The translations under genes and the position numbers were made by a program. Positions 1 to 11,770 of a stretch of 64,000 nucleotides of DNA are shown here, in pieces; the stretch's first letter is position 1, and every line of letters begins with the position of its first letter. The notes beneath the pieces were generated by a model. The model saw nothing but the letters and a program-made list of their open reading frames with translations. It made no database searches and was not told where the DNA came from. Origin of the DNA: Epiperipatus broadwayi. Lineage: Eukaryota; Onychophora; Udeonychophora; Euonychophora; Peripatidae. The stretch is from the NCBI GenBank assembly GCA_028023455.1, contig JAQFVV010006734.1, forward strand, positions 184,001-248,000, given 5' to 3'.

Positions 1-724
1 CTTAATAATAATTTCAGTTTGTTTAAATAAAAGTAAGTTTATTTGCTTTCTTCATTTATATTTAAAAAGAAAATATCTTTTCATGTATAAATATTACAGA
101 TGATATTAATGGAAGTGTATATTTAATAAACATTTATAATATTTTAATGAATGTAAATTAATAACCTTATGTTTATTATAAGAAAAGTAGTAAACAAATT
201 AAACATACTAATTAAATTTTGCAAAATATATATTGATGTATTTATTTAATAATGTTTGTGTTAATATAACTTATTTTTCTTTTTGGTTTCTTAGTATATT
301 ATTCACAATATATGATAGATACATTTATAAAATAATGTAGATAAATGGTAATTCAAGTGTTGACAAGGAATATTTTATTTGCTTCTTAATTAAATATATA
401 TATTTATTGTTATTATTTTTTTATATTAATAAATTTTAATTTTTGTTAATTAAACTGTTTTTCCAGTGATCTTTAGTAATTAAATTATTACACACCAAAA
501 TAATCTGAACCTTAAGAGTTTCTATTTTTTTTTTTATTCATGTATTATTATATTAGCTAGCCATAATATTAGATAAATTCTACACATTTTCATTTTAATA
601 TCATTACATTTGGCAATCCAAGTAGAGCCTGAATAAGACCTTCTACTTGAGAGAAATATTATAATATTTGATGTCTTTAAACATAAGGTTTGATTACCAT
701 TCCTTTTTTAATACTATTACATTA
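1..724. other. AT-rich stretch, nothing recognised
   Basis: This is very AT-rich sequence with short homopolymer runs and no open frame of note. I see no repeat ends or gene signals in it. Confidence 0.5.
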
Positions 725-865
725 TATATATAAACATTACAAGCATAAAGCTAAACTAATCAATAAATAATTAAAATTATCCCAAATCCAAAACTCAACC
801 AGACTAGCCACGGAAAAGAAAATCAAAAACATAACCAAAGGTTTCACTACTACAACCATATATAT
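725..865 (-). mobile_element. PLE-B 3'-end fragment (Penelope-like element)
   Basis: Read on the minus strand, this matches the 3' untranslated end of the PLE-B copies near 27.6, 37.8 and 39.6 kb. The shared blocks include a 'GGCTAGTCTGGTTGAG'-type segment and the 'TGTAGTAGTGAAAC' block that forms the 3' half of the PLE hammerhead-like motif (about 831-860). No coding sequence is left. It is a 5'-truncated tail, as is usual for retroelement copies. Confidence 0.7.
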
Positions 866-2356
866 ATTATTTATTAACCAATGGCAGTATGTTCCAGAAT
901 AAAGTTCTCATTGCTATAAAAGACTTATTGCAAGTTTTCCTCTTCCACAGTGACTTAGTAAACTTCTTAATCTCTGTATACAACTAAGAATGGTCTTAAT
1001 CCATCAATTATATTTATTTCTAATTGGTTAATCTATTTTCACTTGGATCTTAATAATTTCACTTATATCTACCAAAGTATTTATATTTTTTTCTGCTGTA
1101 CCCTATATAATTTCTTTTAACATTCAAGGAACCAGTGTCATTTTAAAATTCAAAATACATTAACTTATAAACTAATTCAAAACTGTTAAGACTCATTGAT
1201 CATATAGATTTTCTTTTTAAGCACAAATCGACATGAAGACGTGGTGAAAAGTTTAAGTAATAAAATATTATTTTTAAGAAAATTATGAAGATAAACTGGA
1301 TAGGAGTCTTAAAGATATGCTGGAAGGATTTTTAGAGGATATGAGGAAAATAGATGAAGTAAAAAAAAGTTAACATTATAGCTTTAAGACTGAAAATAAC
1401 TACATATTTAAAGAACAGAGAAAAAAGTTTTGGAAAAGATAGTTTAAGTTGGTATCTGAAAACTGCCTTTTGTAAATGATTAATGATAATGAATGCTTTT
1501 CATATCATTTAAATATTTACTTCTATCATTTTATTTGCTCAATTAGCTTAAAAATATATAATTATCTGTTTTTTCAATTTTTTTCTCATTAATTACAATA
1601 TCACAAGTTAGTATGAATCTTATATATTATTTGTTTAAATTTAAACTGACAAATTTTCAATTGCATATGTGTAAACCTAAGATAGTTTAAATAATTACAT
1701 CGTTCTCTTAGTGAAATCAGACCCCCCCCCCTCCAATCTTAATACTTAAAATCTAAAAATGGCAGAAAATGATTTTTTAAAAAAAGTATATAACCTTTTC
1801 TAATTTGATCTTATCAGTAATTTTCTGTAACTTTTAAATTAAGGTAATTAATATTATATGGTTAATTTCTAAAAACATTCAAACACTATGAACATACTTT
1901 AAGCATTCAACAGTTTCATTCAATTAATCTGAATAGGATTTTTTTTAAAAAAAAAAAAAACTGATATTGGACTTTTCCATTATTCTGCCACTGTGATAAA
2001 CTGCATAAGACATTTTATTGATGATTATTTTCAATAGTGTGCTTTTTAAATAATGTATCTATAAAATCAAAGCCTTATTATAGTCAATGAAGTCTAAACT
2101 CGAGGGAAGTTCATATTCATTACATCTCCAAACTGTCTCAACTACTTTTAGATTATCCAAAATCAATTTCTTAATCCTGCCTACTCTCTTCCTTGAGCAA
2201 AATCTAGTTTTTTCCCCTATTTTTCTATATAAATTATAAGTGAAAAGCCTATTGAAGAATTGATTGAAGTGATTGTATCTCTAATATCTTAAATATATAT
2301 TTCCCTTCCAACTACCAATTTGTACTTTAAAGTTTGATTGTGTAAAAAATATACTC

Positions 2357-2368
2357 GGGGGGGGGGGG
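2357..2368 (+). repeat. Poly-G run (12)
   Basis: This is a run of 12 G in very AT-rich DNA. Similar G or C runs of 8-11 occur at 1722-1731, 13019-13026, 17128-17137, 32480-32489, 45568-45578 and 54426-54434. Confidence 0.9.
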
Positions 2369-3395
2369 ATGTCTTTTTTTAAAAAAAGATTTGTTTCTTG
2401 GTTTTTGTTGTTTCCTAATTTGATCTATACAGAAAAAGTTTGTAAAGTTTGATGGACTGCTATTAAATATTTTTCTTACAACATATAAATAAAGAAATAG
2501 CATCAGAAATATTAAGTTTCAATTCAGGACTTTTATATCTTAAATCTACCACTCTGCCACTGTAACACTAAATCATGCTCATATATATATATTAATAACA
2601 AAAAAAAGTAGTCATATAATTAATGGGTAAATATAATAATGCATAGATATTATACTGAATATTTTTGCTTTATTTTAATTAACCTGAGCTCTGCTTTCAT
2701 TACTTATTATAATAAGTAATAACAAATGATTCTGAAAAATTGAAATTCTTTTCGCTTGAATTTTTTTTGTAAATTAAAAAAAAAAAGCAATCTATAAACT
2801 ATTATAAATTATTAAGCTTACTAAAAACTAATAAGATTATGAAAATTCTTATACATAATCTATACTTGTTTTTTTTTTTAAAAAAAAATTGCAAGCTGTT
2901 CAACATAATAATAAACAAGTAATCACATGATGTTTCATGATAATTTTAAAACAAAAATATCATATAAAATTAAAATACAATGGCATTTCAACACATATTG
3001 GAACAAATTAAAATAAAGCAACATTCTAAAAGCAAAATACATTAGTAAAATCTCAATCCATCATTTTTCAAGGTTATCAAAAACATAAAGAATAGATACA
3101 ACAAAAACATACCTAATACAATGGAAAAAATATCACTACTTATTCATAAAAATAATTCACAAAATCAGAATTTGGCTATTATAGATCTTAAATACATTGT
3201 AATATTATAGGATATAATTCTAAATTAATTATATAATAATTATTTATGTTATATGCCTATTTAATTCAATTGATGAGATTTATATAAAATCAAATTAAGT
3301 TCTTCATATATATTTGTATATGTGTTTAATAATTAATTGTGTAAAACGCAATACATGAGTAATTATGAATTTCATAAAATAAATAATATCTTAAC

Positions 3396-3412
3396 ATATA
3401 TATATATATATA
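3396..3412. repeat. (TA)n microsatellite
   Basis: This is an uninterrupted run of alternating A and T. Similar runs recur near 6728, 9847, 28177, 33720, 37738, 42943 and 58054. Confidence 0.8.
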
Positions 3413-4981
3413 TTGTATTAATGGTAAGGTTTGTAAAAAAATAAAGTTAATAAAATTTCTATTGATACCAATATAAGTACATGTGTGGCCATTAAGTCTA
3501 TGAAGCATCATCACCTTTATTAACTCTGTGTTTTATTTTTCACACTTTGAAATAAGATAAGTGAAATTTGTTTACTATTTTCATTTGTGATTAGTGATAT
3601 ACTTAATAAAAAGATTCTCCTGAAATAGTCCTGTGAGCTTATATTATTACTCTTCACAATTCAATATTTGACTATTATATAATGTTATGTCTTAATTTAA
3701 TAATAAGTTGAAAAAAGTGCTTCAATGATATTTTACTCTTTAAATAGCTTTATGTGTAACTTGGATATTATAATTAAAAATCTTTCGTATCTGTTACTTA
3801 TAAAATTTTTGTCTATAAATATATTGTAGTTGAGAAATTAATTAGATTTGCTAACCCATGATATTTATTGTAACATTTAACAAAATCAGTCCACCATCAT
3901 GATCAATGGAAGTACCATTTGTTTCCCAAGCAAGCTGCAACTTCTTTGATGGAAATGATTAATTTATAGAATTATCATCCATCTGGGTGACTCAAGTGTT
4001 CTTAGTAAAGACAAGCTTATTTATAGAGTAAACTTATTTCAAGTAGACATTATTTCTAAAGTTGGAAGATCATTCTTACAGATAAATATCTTAATCTTTC
4101 TATGTTGCACTAAAGTTTTTTCTTAATCAGCATTTCCAATTTAATGTTTGCATATACAAAATGTTTTGATAAGATATACACATATAAGAATGGAAATCAA
4201 TTGAGTATAGGTTTAACTGATAACAACAATAATTCATTAATAATAAACTAAATATTAATAACATCAGTCACAGATGTTATCACAGATGTTAAATAAGTAT
4301 TACAACAATAATAAAGTTTAAATAGATACATTTAACAAATATATATTTTATCTTATTTTCATAAAAAAATATTTTATTTTTGAATAATCAGTAATTATTT
4401 ATTTAATCCAAGAATATTCATATATATGTTGCAAGTTTCTATCCCATACATAATATAGCAGAAATAATATGTTTATTTGCTGAAAGAAAGGCAAAAAAAA
4501 AAAAAAACAAACATAAAATCTCTCTTTTCTGCAAGTACTTCCTTTGATTCTCCTTATGAGAAAAGAGAGAGGGGTCTACATTTTCCATAAAACAGAGAAG
4601 CATTTCTGTGAGAACACATAATTATTATAGGATTAGAATATATATATATGAATGAGAAAATGGAAGAATATTATTTATATTAAAACGAAGTTGATAAATA
4701 ATTTTTGATATTTTTGGAAATTTTAATATGATTTAGACCCAGTTGAAATTGCTTTTTTAAAAACTTGTCTTTCATATATCAAAGCATAGCTATAAGTTCA
4801 GAAAAGGACAGAAAGTATAGTAGTTCAGAAAAAACAATTTATAATATTAGAATCAGATTTTCAATTGGATGGATAGTTGAAGAGTTGGAGTGTGGAGTGG
4901 AATGAAACCTATCCATTAAAGTATGAAGATTGACTATCTTAATATATATTTGAGCACTTATGTGTAGAGATGATAATCTGG

Positions 4982-5025
4982 ATCAACTGATGATTGCTAG
5001 TTTAGCATGAAATACATATATTGGT
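4982..5025 (+). ncRNA. Hammerhead ribozyme, type I fold (family Y, unit 1)
   Basis: The conserved core CTGATGA is at 4987-4993 and GAAA at 5009-5012. Stem II is TGCTA (4995-4999) paired with TAGCA (5003-5007), closed at its base by a T-T mismatch, loop GTT. Stem III is three pairs, A5012-U5019, U5013-A5018 and A5014-U5017, around a 2-nt loop. Stem I is ATCAA (4982-4986) paired with TTGGT (5021-5025), including one G-U pair. The predicted cleavage is after A5020 (triplet AUA, which obeys the NUH rule). Very short stem III is typical of animal type I hammerheads, which often act best as dimers. The weak point is the mismatch at the first stem II position. Confidence 0.75.
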
Positions 5026-5438
5026 GATTATTTATCCTTTCTACATATATGTGTTCAAGTGTATCAGTGTTATGAGATAGAGTGGAGAGTGGTGGGTCAT
5101 GTGAAAGTCTGTGCTCATATACCCTATATATTGATATAGGTATATAATAAGCCTGTATTTCAGTTATTACTTAAAAGAGATATCTGCCCATCCCTCGTCT
5201 ATGTATTAAATGAATTATGTCCTGTATGTGAGAGGTCAGATTGACTTTAGGTCAACATGGGTGTGATGAGAATCTCAGCCTCAGGGTAGCCTTTGAGCGT
5301 TCCATCATCAGATTTTTAATTGAATGGTTAGTTGAAGAGTTGGAGTAGATTGAAGCCTGTCCATTAAAGTATGAAGATTGGCTATCTTAATATATATCTG
5401 AGCACTTATAGCATATATGTGTAGAGATGATAATCTGG

Positions 5439-5482
5439 ACCAACTGATGATTGCTGGTTTAGCATGAAATACATATATTGGT
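5439..5482 (+). ncRNA. Hammerhead ribozyme, type I fold (family Y, unit 2)
   Basis: This is the same fold as in unit 1. The core CTGATGA is at 5444-5450 and GAAA at 5466-5469. Stem II is TGCTG paired with TAGCA. Stem III is three pairs with a 2-nt loop. Stem I is ACCAA (5439-5443) paired with TTGGT (5478-5482). The predicted cleavage is after A5477, 457 nt from the unit 1 site. Stem I differs from unit 1 at one base, turning a U-G pair into a C-G pair, so the pairing is kept. Stem II has one A to G change that leaves a G-U pair. Confidence 0.75.
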
Positions 5483-5645
5483 GATTATTGATCTTTTCAA
5501 CATATATGTGTTCAAGTGTATCAGTGTTATGAGATAGAGTGGAGAGTGGTGGGTCATGCAAAAGTCTGTGCTCATATACCCTATATTTTACATATATTGA
5601 TACAGGTATATAATAAGCCTGTATTTCAGTTAATATTAGAATCAG

Positions 5646-8115
5646 CAGAAAAAGAGTTACTTACATCTCTGCAATGGCAAGTGAAATGTGTTGATATGTG
5701 CCCTCAAATAAAAATTTTATGATTGAACATTACAAAAAATTTTTTATTTTTATTAATTAACTATAATTTATAATTATATGAAAAAAGTAGTAAAATGGAC
5801 TGAAACAAACTGAAGTTATTAAAGTAATCAATTAAACAAGAAGGTTGCCAAGTTATAAAATTTTATATATATAAAGCAGTTTATTTCAAAACAAATTCAG
5901 ATTTATAAGAAATATTTTTTTATTTGTTTTTTTTTCTTCTTCCTATTTTCTAGATTTATTATTATTGTTTATCAATAAATATCCTATAGAGACTGTTTAA
6001 AATAGATGAAGTAAATTTTGGAGAACAGCCATGTGAGCAATATGATTGATTGTGTATAAAACGACTACCTGTAATATTTAATTTGAGGATAAAATATATT
6101 TTGGTAGAGAAATGAACTAAGCTTCATATCAGTTGATATATTTGCCACTGAAAGAAAAATAACTATACAAAGATATAGCAAACTAAGTATTCATACTACT
6201 ATAATACACATTGCTAATGCTCATTCATAGGTAACCCATTTCTGTTCTAGCATGCTCTTCCATAGGTGAGAAAGAAGCAAAGATCCAACCATCTCTAGCA
6301 TGAAAGAAAACACGTTTATCTCATTTATGATTTAGAATCACCACTGCTACCTTCTTCCAAAATTATATCTATCATAAATTGTATTAGGAAAAGGAAAAAA
6401 CATGCTGATGCCAGCCAAGTAAAGATATGATAAAGATTAATAGTCTGAAATATTCATTGTAAGATAAGTAAATAAATGATTAGGATTAATAGATTGAAAT
6501 GTCAAATGCTAGCCAAATCAAAAAAACTATAAGGACTAATGAACTAAATTATTCATTTGCCAGCTAAGTAAAGATGTACCCTGGACTAATTAATGGACTA
6601 AACTTAAATCTACTTTGTTGGCAGGAAAAAAAAATACAGAATTATTAAATCTACTTTGTTAGGCAGCAAAAATACAGGACTTAATTTTACTTCATTTGAC
6701 AGCCAAAATAAGAATAAACTCAGGAGCACTAATATATATATATATATTATGCTTTTTGTCAGCTTGAGAAAATAAACTAAGGATAAACAGATAAATCATT
6801 GATCAGAAGGAGTAATAAGTAAGATCATTTGAATATATGTCACATGTGACCAAATGTTTTTAATATCATAAACCAACACTTATTTAGTTATTCATATACT
6901 ATAATTAATACTAATTTAGTTTAACCTGAAAATATAAATTGTATGTCTGTTCAGGGTAATGATAACTAAATATTATATAATTTAAATGAACTAAGAAATG
7001 TTTTCATTTTTATTTTATTATTATTTATTTATATGTATCATTAAATCATTTTTCAGGCATATAACATAAATGAAATATTTGTAGTTTAAATTAATAAATA
7101 AAGGATAAATGAAATTAGTAAAAGACCATTATCTAGAAAAGATTCTTCAATGTTTTATCAATGACCATGATCTCTATGCAGATTGAGTTCATTATCTGAG
7201 GAAGTATAATGTTGCATTCAATTGTTATTATTGCGTGGAATAAAACTATTGTTGAATCTTTACACTGTAGACTATTCAATTCTCATTTTTGTATTTCATC
7301 AATTTAGACAGACATTTAATCTAAGTAGTGCAATATCATGATTGTTTAGAAAGACCACTAAATGGATAAGGGTTTAAATCTGGGTTTCTAGTGGGTCCAT
7401 TATGAGTATTGGATAGTGGTATGATCCAGAACAAATAAATTTTCCAGTGGAGCTCAGATCTCAAGGACTATATATATCCCCAATAGATAATCTGAGTAAT
7501 ATGCATAAGGTAGTGGCTTATCATTAGAAAGAGCAGAAAATATTTCTGTAATAGGCTAACATTACCAACAATAAGCTTATAAATTGGTATTGCCCTTCAT
7601 TATTCCAATCACCAATCTGTGATTGCATCAATGTGTGAGTCTTTTTTATATACAAATTATAATAACTTTAGGCCAATCTTAGTTTTAATAAAAATAAGTT
7701 CTTACCAGTGTATTAATTTAGGATTTTGTGTTCATAATAATAGGCACTATATCACTGAAGCTGCCCTATGACATATTTAAAGAGTTAGTTTATTTTATTG
7801 GTTGAAAAATTCTATCAGTTTAATAAAGTTCAAATCCCTAGTAAAGTTATCGGAAATATGTGTGTACCTTAATACCTAAATGGCAAGCAGGTTATAATCT
7901 AAATCAAATATGATATGAGGATTTCTAGTTTATCTTTTAGGTAGGTAATTTGATTAAGCTTATGACTTAGGCTAGTGTATCATATAATAATGATCATTTC
8001 AGAGCTTAGTCTCCTAAGTTTTATAAAATGGCATCCTTTCATCTCCATGAAACTACATTGCATGATACCCTTTTATAAATTTATTTAAACGCATATTGAT
8101 TACATAAATAATATT
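5646..8115. other. AT-rich stretch; one degenerate tandem repeat
   Basis: There is no gene or clear element apart from the degenerate repeat at about 6390-6790. A CTGAGGA at about 7196 is followed by no hammerhead-compatible fold that I could find. Confidence 0.4.
6390..6790. repeat. Degenerate tandem repeat (about 65-75 bp period)
   Basis: Recurring blocks resemble 'GCCAGCCAAGTAAAGAT', 'GGACTAATGAACTAAA' and 'TATTCATTTG', with many substitutions and uneven spacing over roughly five or six units. It looks like an old tandem array. There is no coding frame. Confidence 0.45.
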
Positions 8116-8231
8116 TACTAAGGCTGTAAACCTCAAGAATATGCGGAAAATGCGAAGGTAGGGACCTCTACAGGTCTTGCTTATGCTTTGGAAGAAAAGA
8201 GTGCATATTCTTGAGTTTTACAGCCTTAGTA
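8116..8231. mobile_element. 116-bp inverted-repeat element (MITE-like)
   Basis: The first and last roughly 29 bp (starting TACTAAGGCTGTAAA) are near-perfect reverse complements, with one mismatch and a short non-palindromic centre. Both ends carry TA, which would fit a Tc1/mariner-type TA target duplication. It is non-coding. Confidence 0.7.
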
Positions 8232-11200
8232 GATACCCTTTTAGTGAATTACAGACAGATATGCTATAGACTTTAATAGTATTAACATGGAAGATGTTAG
8301 GTTCAGTTAAAAAAGTAGTTCTCCCAATATGCTTATTTCCTTATAGAAATCATGATTGGTATCCAATGTTAGAATCTAGAATCTTCTGATGATTCTGTCA
8401 TATTAAGCTCTCTCAGATTTGAGTCACTCTTTAATGCAAAATTCTTTACATTATTTTATACTGGGTAGTTAATAATTTTTTTTTAGTAGTCAACTAATAA
8501 TGAACAATTTCAATGAACAATTAACTAAAAACCATTTTATTGACCAAATAAAATTTTCCAAAGATCACAAATCACTCTTTCTCTGGTCAGGATAATATTT
8601 AACACAATTCTTTTGACATGTTGGTCAAATAAGTTGTTTGTTTTCTTGTTTATCTACCTTAAATAATATTTTTATTTCAAGTTTCACAATAATTTTAAAG
8701 ATATTAATTTTCAGTATGTTTGTAATTATCAATATTCATTAGTGCATACTTAATTATTTTTAAAACTATAATATAGACTTTTAATTTATATGGCTAAGGA
8801 CCATGCCATTAATTAAACTAAACTTTTTACTCACAAAGAATAAATCATCTTCCCTCTATAATCAAAATGTTAAATTTCTTATTCAGCAGCATTTATGAAC
8901 ACTTATTATAAAGCTATATGAACGTTTCCTTCACTTTTTGTATAGCCAGAAACATTTCTAATAGTAGCTAATGCACATTATTTTAAATTAAGGATTTTAA
9001 TAAAACTTATGTGCCATTAAAATGATTCATAATTGTATATTTATCCCAATATAATTTTCCTAACATTTATTTAACTTTTTAACCCTTTTTTTGTTAATAA
9101 TAACAATATCCCTGATTCTACCTCTATTTAATATTTTTAATCTACACATAACCATAAGTTAGTTTAGCTACTGCTAAAATTAATGGGGTTGTGATTCCAT
9201 TTTTAATAATCACAATAATTTTAATACCATAGTAATTACATAGGTAAAAAAACTGACTAATATTGATTACAGTCATTAGATATCAATATAATATTTATAA
9301 AAAAAAATTTTTAAAAAATAAAATATTTTTTATTTTATATACAAAATTTTTGCAATAACTACTTTAATGCTTAGTGCAGTGATAGAATGATAAACTGGAG
9401 TTCAAAGTTCATGAACTATGACTTTACTCCATTGCTTATGGTGTTCAAATTTCTTATGAATTTCTAGGCATTAAACCATTTGATTTATTTTTTATAAAAA
9501 AAAAAAATCTTTTGTTGAACATCCCTAATTGTAACAGTTGCAGATACATTGAAAGAAGTCATAATTTAAGGCAAATTATTTCCATGGGAAAAAAAAGATT
9601 GAAGTGGGTAGTTTTTTTGTTTCGATTCTAGGAATGATATTATAGTTGATTGTTGAATAATATAAGTAATTTTGAAATATCTATTATTATTTTTTAATAT
9701 TGGGAGTCTCTTTTATGTTCCTAAATAAGTTTCTGATTTATAAACGAAGTTTGAAAAATATTTTGAAAATTATTTTAAATATCGATACTTATATGAATAT
9801 TAGTCAGAATGCATAATATATTTAGTGCTTAGTTCTAGCTATATGATATATATATATATAATATTGTCTATTCCTATTGTTATTTACAGTTTTATGATGA
9901 ATCTACAGTGCACTCAAATACAAACAGATCAGCTTGAAATTGTCTCATAATACAGCATTACTCTTGGCATTAGTGTTAAGTAATTTTTCATTTAGGCCAA
10001 AATAAAAAGATGAAGAGCTAAGATTCTTTTCAAATTTAAAAATAAAAAGCTATCCATATTGAAAAATCAATGATCAATGTAATGAAATGAGAGTTTGAAG
10101 GAAGATTTTTAGTTCAGAATAAAAATTGCAGTGACATATTTGAGAATAATAGATCAATGTTTCATTATATTTCCCAACAAAGCATCAAATGACTCTATTT
10201 ACTTTCAATATCTGCATTAGAAGCAGTTATTCATTTCATTCTAGAGCCATCTACTATAAATTTGAGTAATCAGTGGATACTAGGTAGTATAGGTCTATAT
10301 TCAAATGACTAGTGGCTATTAACAATCTTCAATGAGAATTGAATTTAAACCAAGCATACATACTTATTTACATTATTTTATAACATTTAAGTCAATAATT
10401 CTGAGATTCAGAACACCATAAGATTTAAAAAGCAAGATAAAATTGTTTATATAATCACATATATCTGACCCTAGATCAACAAATTATATTTTTAGTGATC
10501 TCAGTTTTTGCTTACTACCAAGACTTTTGACCTTTTGGCACAGGTGGTATATCCCAAACAAAATAAACTATAACTTTATACAAGCACATTTAGCTCGGCT
10601 TCAATATTTTAGGATATGCTTATATTTCGAGTCATTAGCTTTAATAGTATAAAAGTAAAAGTAGCTTATGAATGAGTATAAATTCAATTGAAGACTAAAA
10701 ATCAGAAAGTATTCTGGGATTTGAATGTAGCACTGCCATCTAGTATCTATTATTGAGCAAGTAAATAAATGGCTTTAGAATATAGTAAATATAGTGAACT
10801 AATATCCTGAATGCTGTTATTAATTTCTTTTGAATCTAATGATTTGACTAAAATATTTGCCACTGACATTTAATACAAATACACACACACATAATAATGC
10901 ACTATATAAGCATTCTTTCAATTCATTTAAAAATAAAACATTATTACCTTTGCATTTGTAATCTGAGTTTTTTTCCCTTCCATGTGAATAATTACTTTGC
11001 TTTCAAGATCAATTTCTCTATAAAATATAAAAATACAAAAACATTAAAAAAAAAAAAAAAATCATATACCCAATAATTTTTATATAATACATGAATTTTT
11101 TTTCAATAAAATTATTTACAATATTTTGGAATCTTTTCTGATTTTTTTTATATATATATTTGAAAATATATAGTTGCCAGTGAGAAAAATCTGTAAATAA

Positions 11201-11340
11201 AATAAATTAGATATATATAATGATATTGTGCTAACAGTATGTAATTTATTTATTTACAAATATTTGTATGTAGATAAGATCTTGTGGAATAAAAAAAAGT
11301 AATGACAGTGCCTTTAAAATAATACAATTTTAGAATAATC
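8232..11340. other. AT-rich stretch without recognisable genes
   Basis: I see simple repeats, including a (TA)n run near 9847 and a short CA run near 10881, and nothing coding. Confidence 0.45.
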
Positions 11341-11770
11341 TCACTTTTAAAATGTGATGTGATATGGCTACTCCTTTATCGAAGTCGGGAATACTTCAGC
11401 TACTATATCCAGAGGCACCTGTTAGCCACCTTATTTTCTCATTTCCATTCCCTATCCTAAATTTTTCCCATACTCTTCTCTATCCTGCTCCATCCCATTT
11501 CCATAACATCATCTTTGTCCACTCTATGGACTTTATATCTAGATCTCCCATATTTTTTTCTAAACCCCAGCATAAAAACCAAGAACCCACTTTCTGTATA
11601 ATCACTTTGTTTATATTGATTCTCCCACAACTTCATTATTTGTACACTTTCTGCTTGTAAGCATTTACATTCAATTAGCAGATGCCTAATATTGCCCATG
11701 CTTTCCTTATATAACTTGCAAAATAAATCAACCACATTCTCTTGTTACTAACGATCATGTTTGAGCCTTA
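11340..11770 (-). pseudogene. LINE-D ORF2 C-terminal fragment
   Basis: The minus strand encodes the C-terminal end of a non-LTR retrotransposon ORF2. A zinc-knuckle-like block reads CKLYKESMGNIRHLLIEC, matching the usual C-x2-C-x8-H-x4-C except that the second Cys is Tyr (TAT for TGT). A further stretch contains DYTESGFLVFML and ends near SMGKI. The same tail is found at about 35975-36115, where it reads DYTESRLLVFML. The 5' part is missing. It is assigned to the LINE-D family by inference, because this tail is the part absent from the long LINE-D copy at 14.8-18.7 kb. Confidence 0.65.

Larger units (their letters stand above)
866..4841. other. AT-rich stretch without recognisable genes
   Basis: No gene or complete element is visible. 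It holds a 10-base C run (1722-1731), a 12-base G run (2357-2368), several T-run/A-run blocks (for example near 1942, 2371 and 2871) and a TA microsatellite near 3396-3412. Short open frames here have low-complexity translations and no motif. Confidence 0.5.
4857..5630 (+). mobile_element. Family Y retrozyme-like dimer (1.7 tandem units)
   Basis: Two direct copies of one sequence (about 4857-5166 and 5311-5630) are separated by about 140 bp found only in the first unit, giving a period of 457 bp. The whole insertion is bracketed by an exact 15-bp duplication, TAATATTAGAATCAG, at 4842-4856 and 5631-5645. It is therefore one retroposition-type insertion and not a local duplication. Each unit holds a complete type I hammerhead fold (annotated separately). 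There is no coding capacity. Animal retrozymes have this form: short non-coding tandem units with one hammerhead per unit. The alternative, a miniature LTR retrotransposon, fits less well because the TSD is far longer than 4-6 bp and no primer-binding site or TG...CA ends are visible. Confidence 0.8.

Noticed and set aside
4857-5630. Family Y as a miniature LTR retrotransposon (two direct repeats around a short internal region)
   Set aside because: The 15-bp TSD is too long for LTR integrases, no TG...CA ends or primer-binding site are visible, and both repeats carry hammerhead folds.
8386-8392. CTGATGA outside the X/Y families as another hammerhead
   Set aside because: No stem II followed by GAAA within a plausible distance. 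The same holds for 24258-24264, the minus-strand sites near 19208 and 31054, and the site at 5304-5310.
11364-11660. 98-codon open frame on the plus strand
   Set aside because: It lies antisense to the LINE-D C-terminal fragment, which has a recognisable zinc knuckle and homologues in the window.
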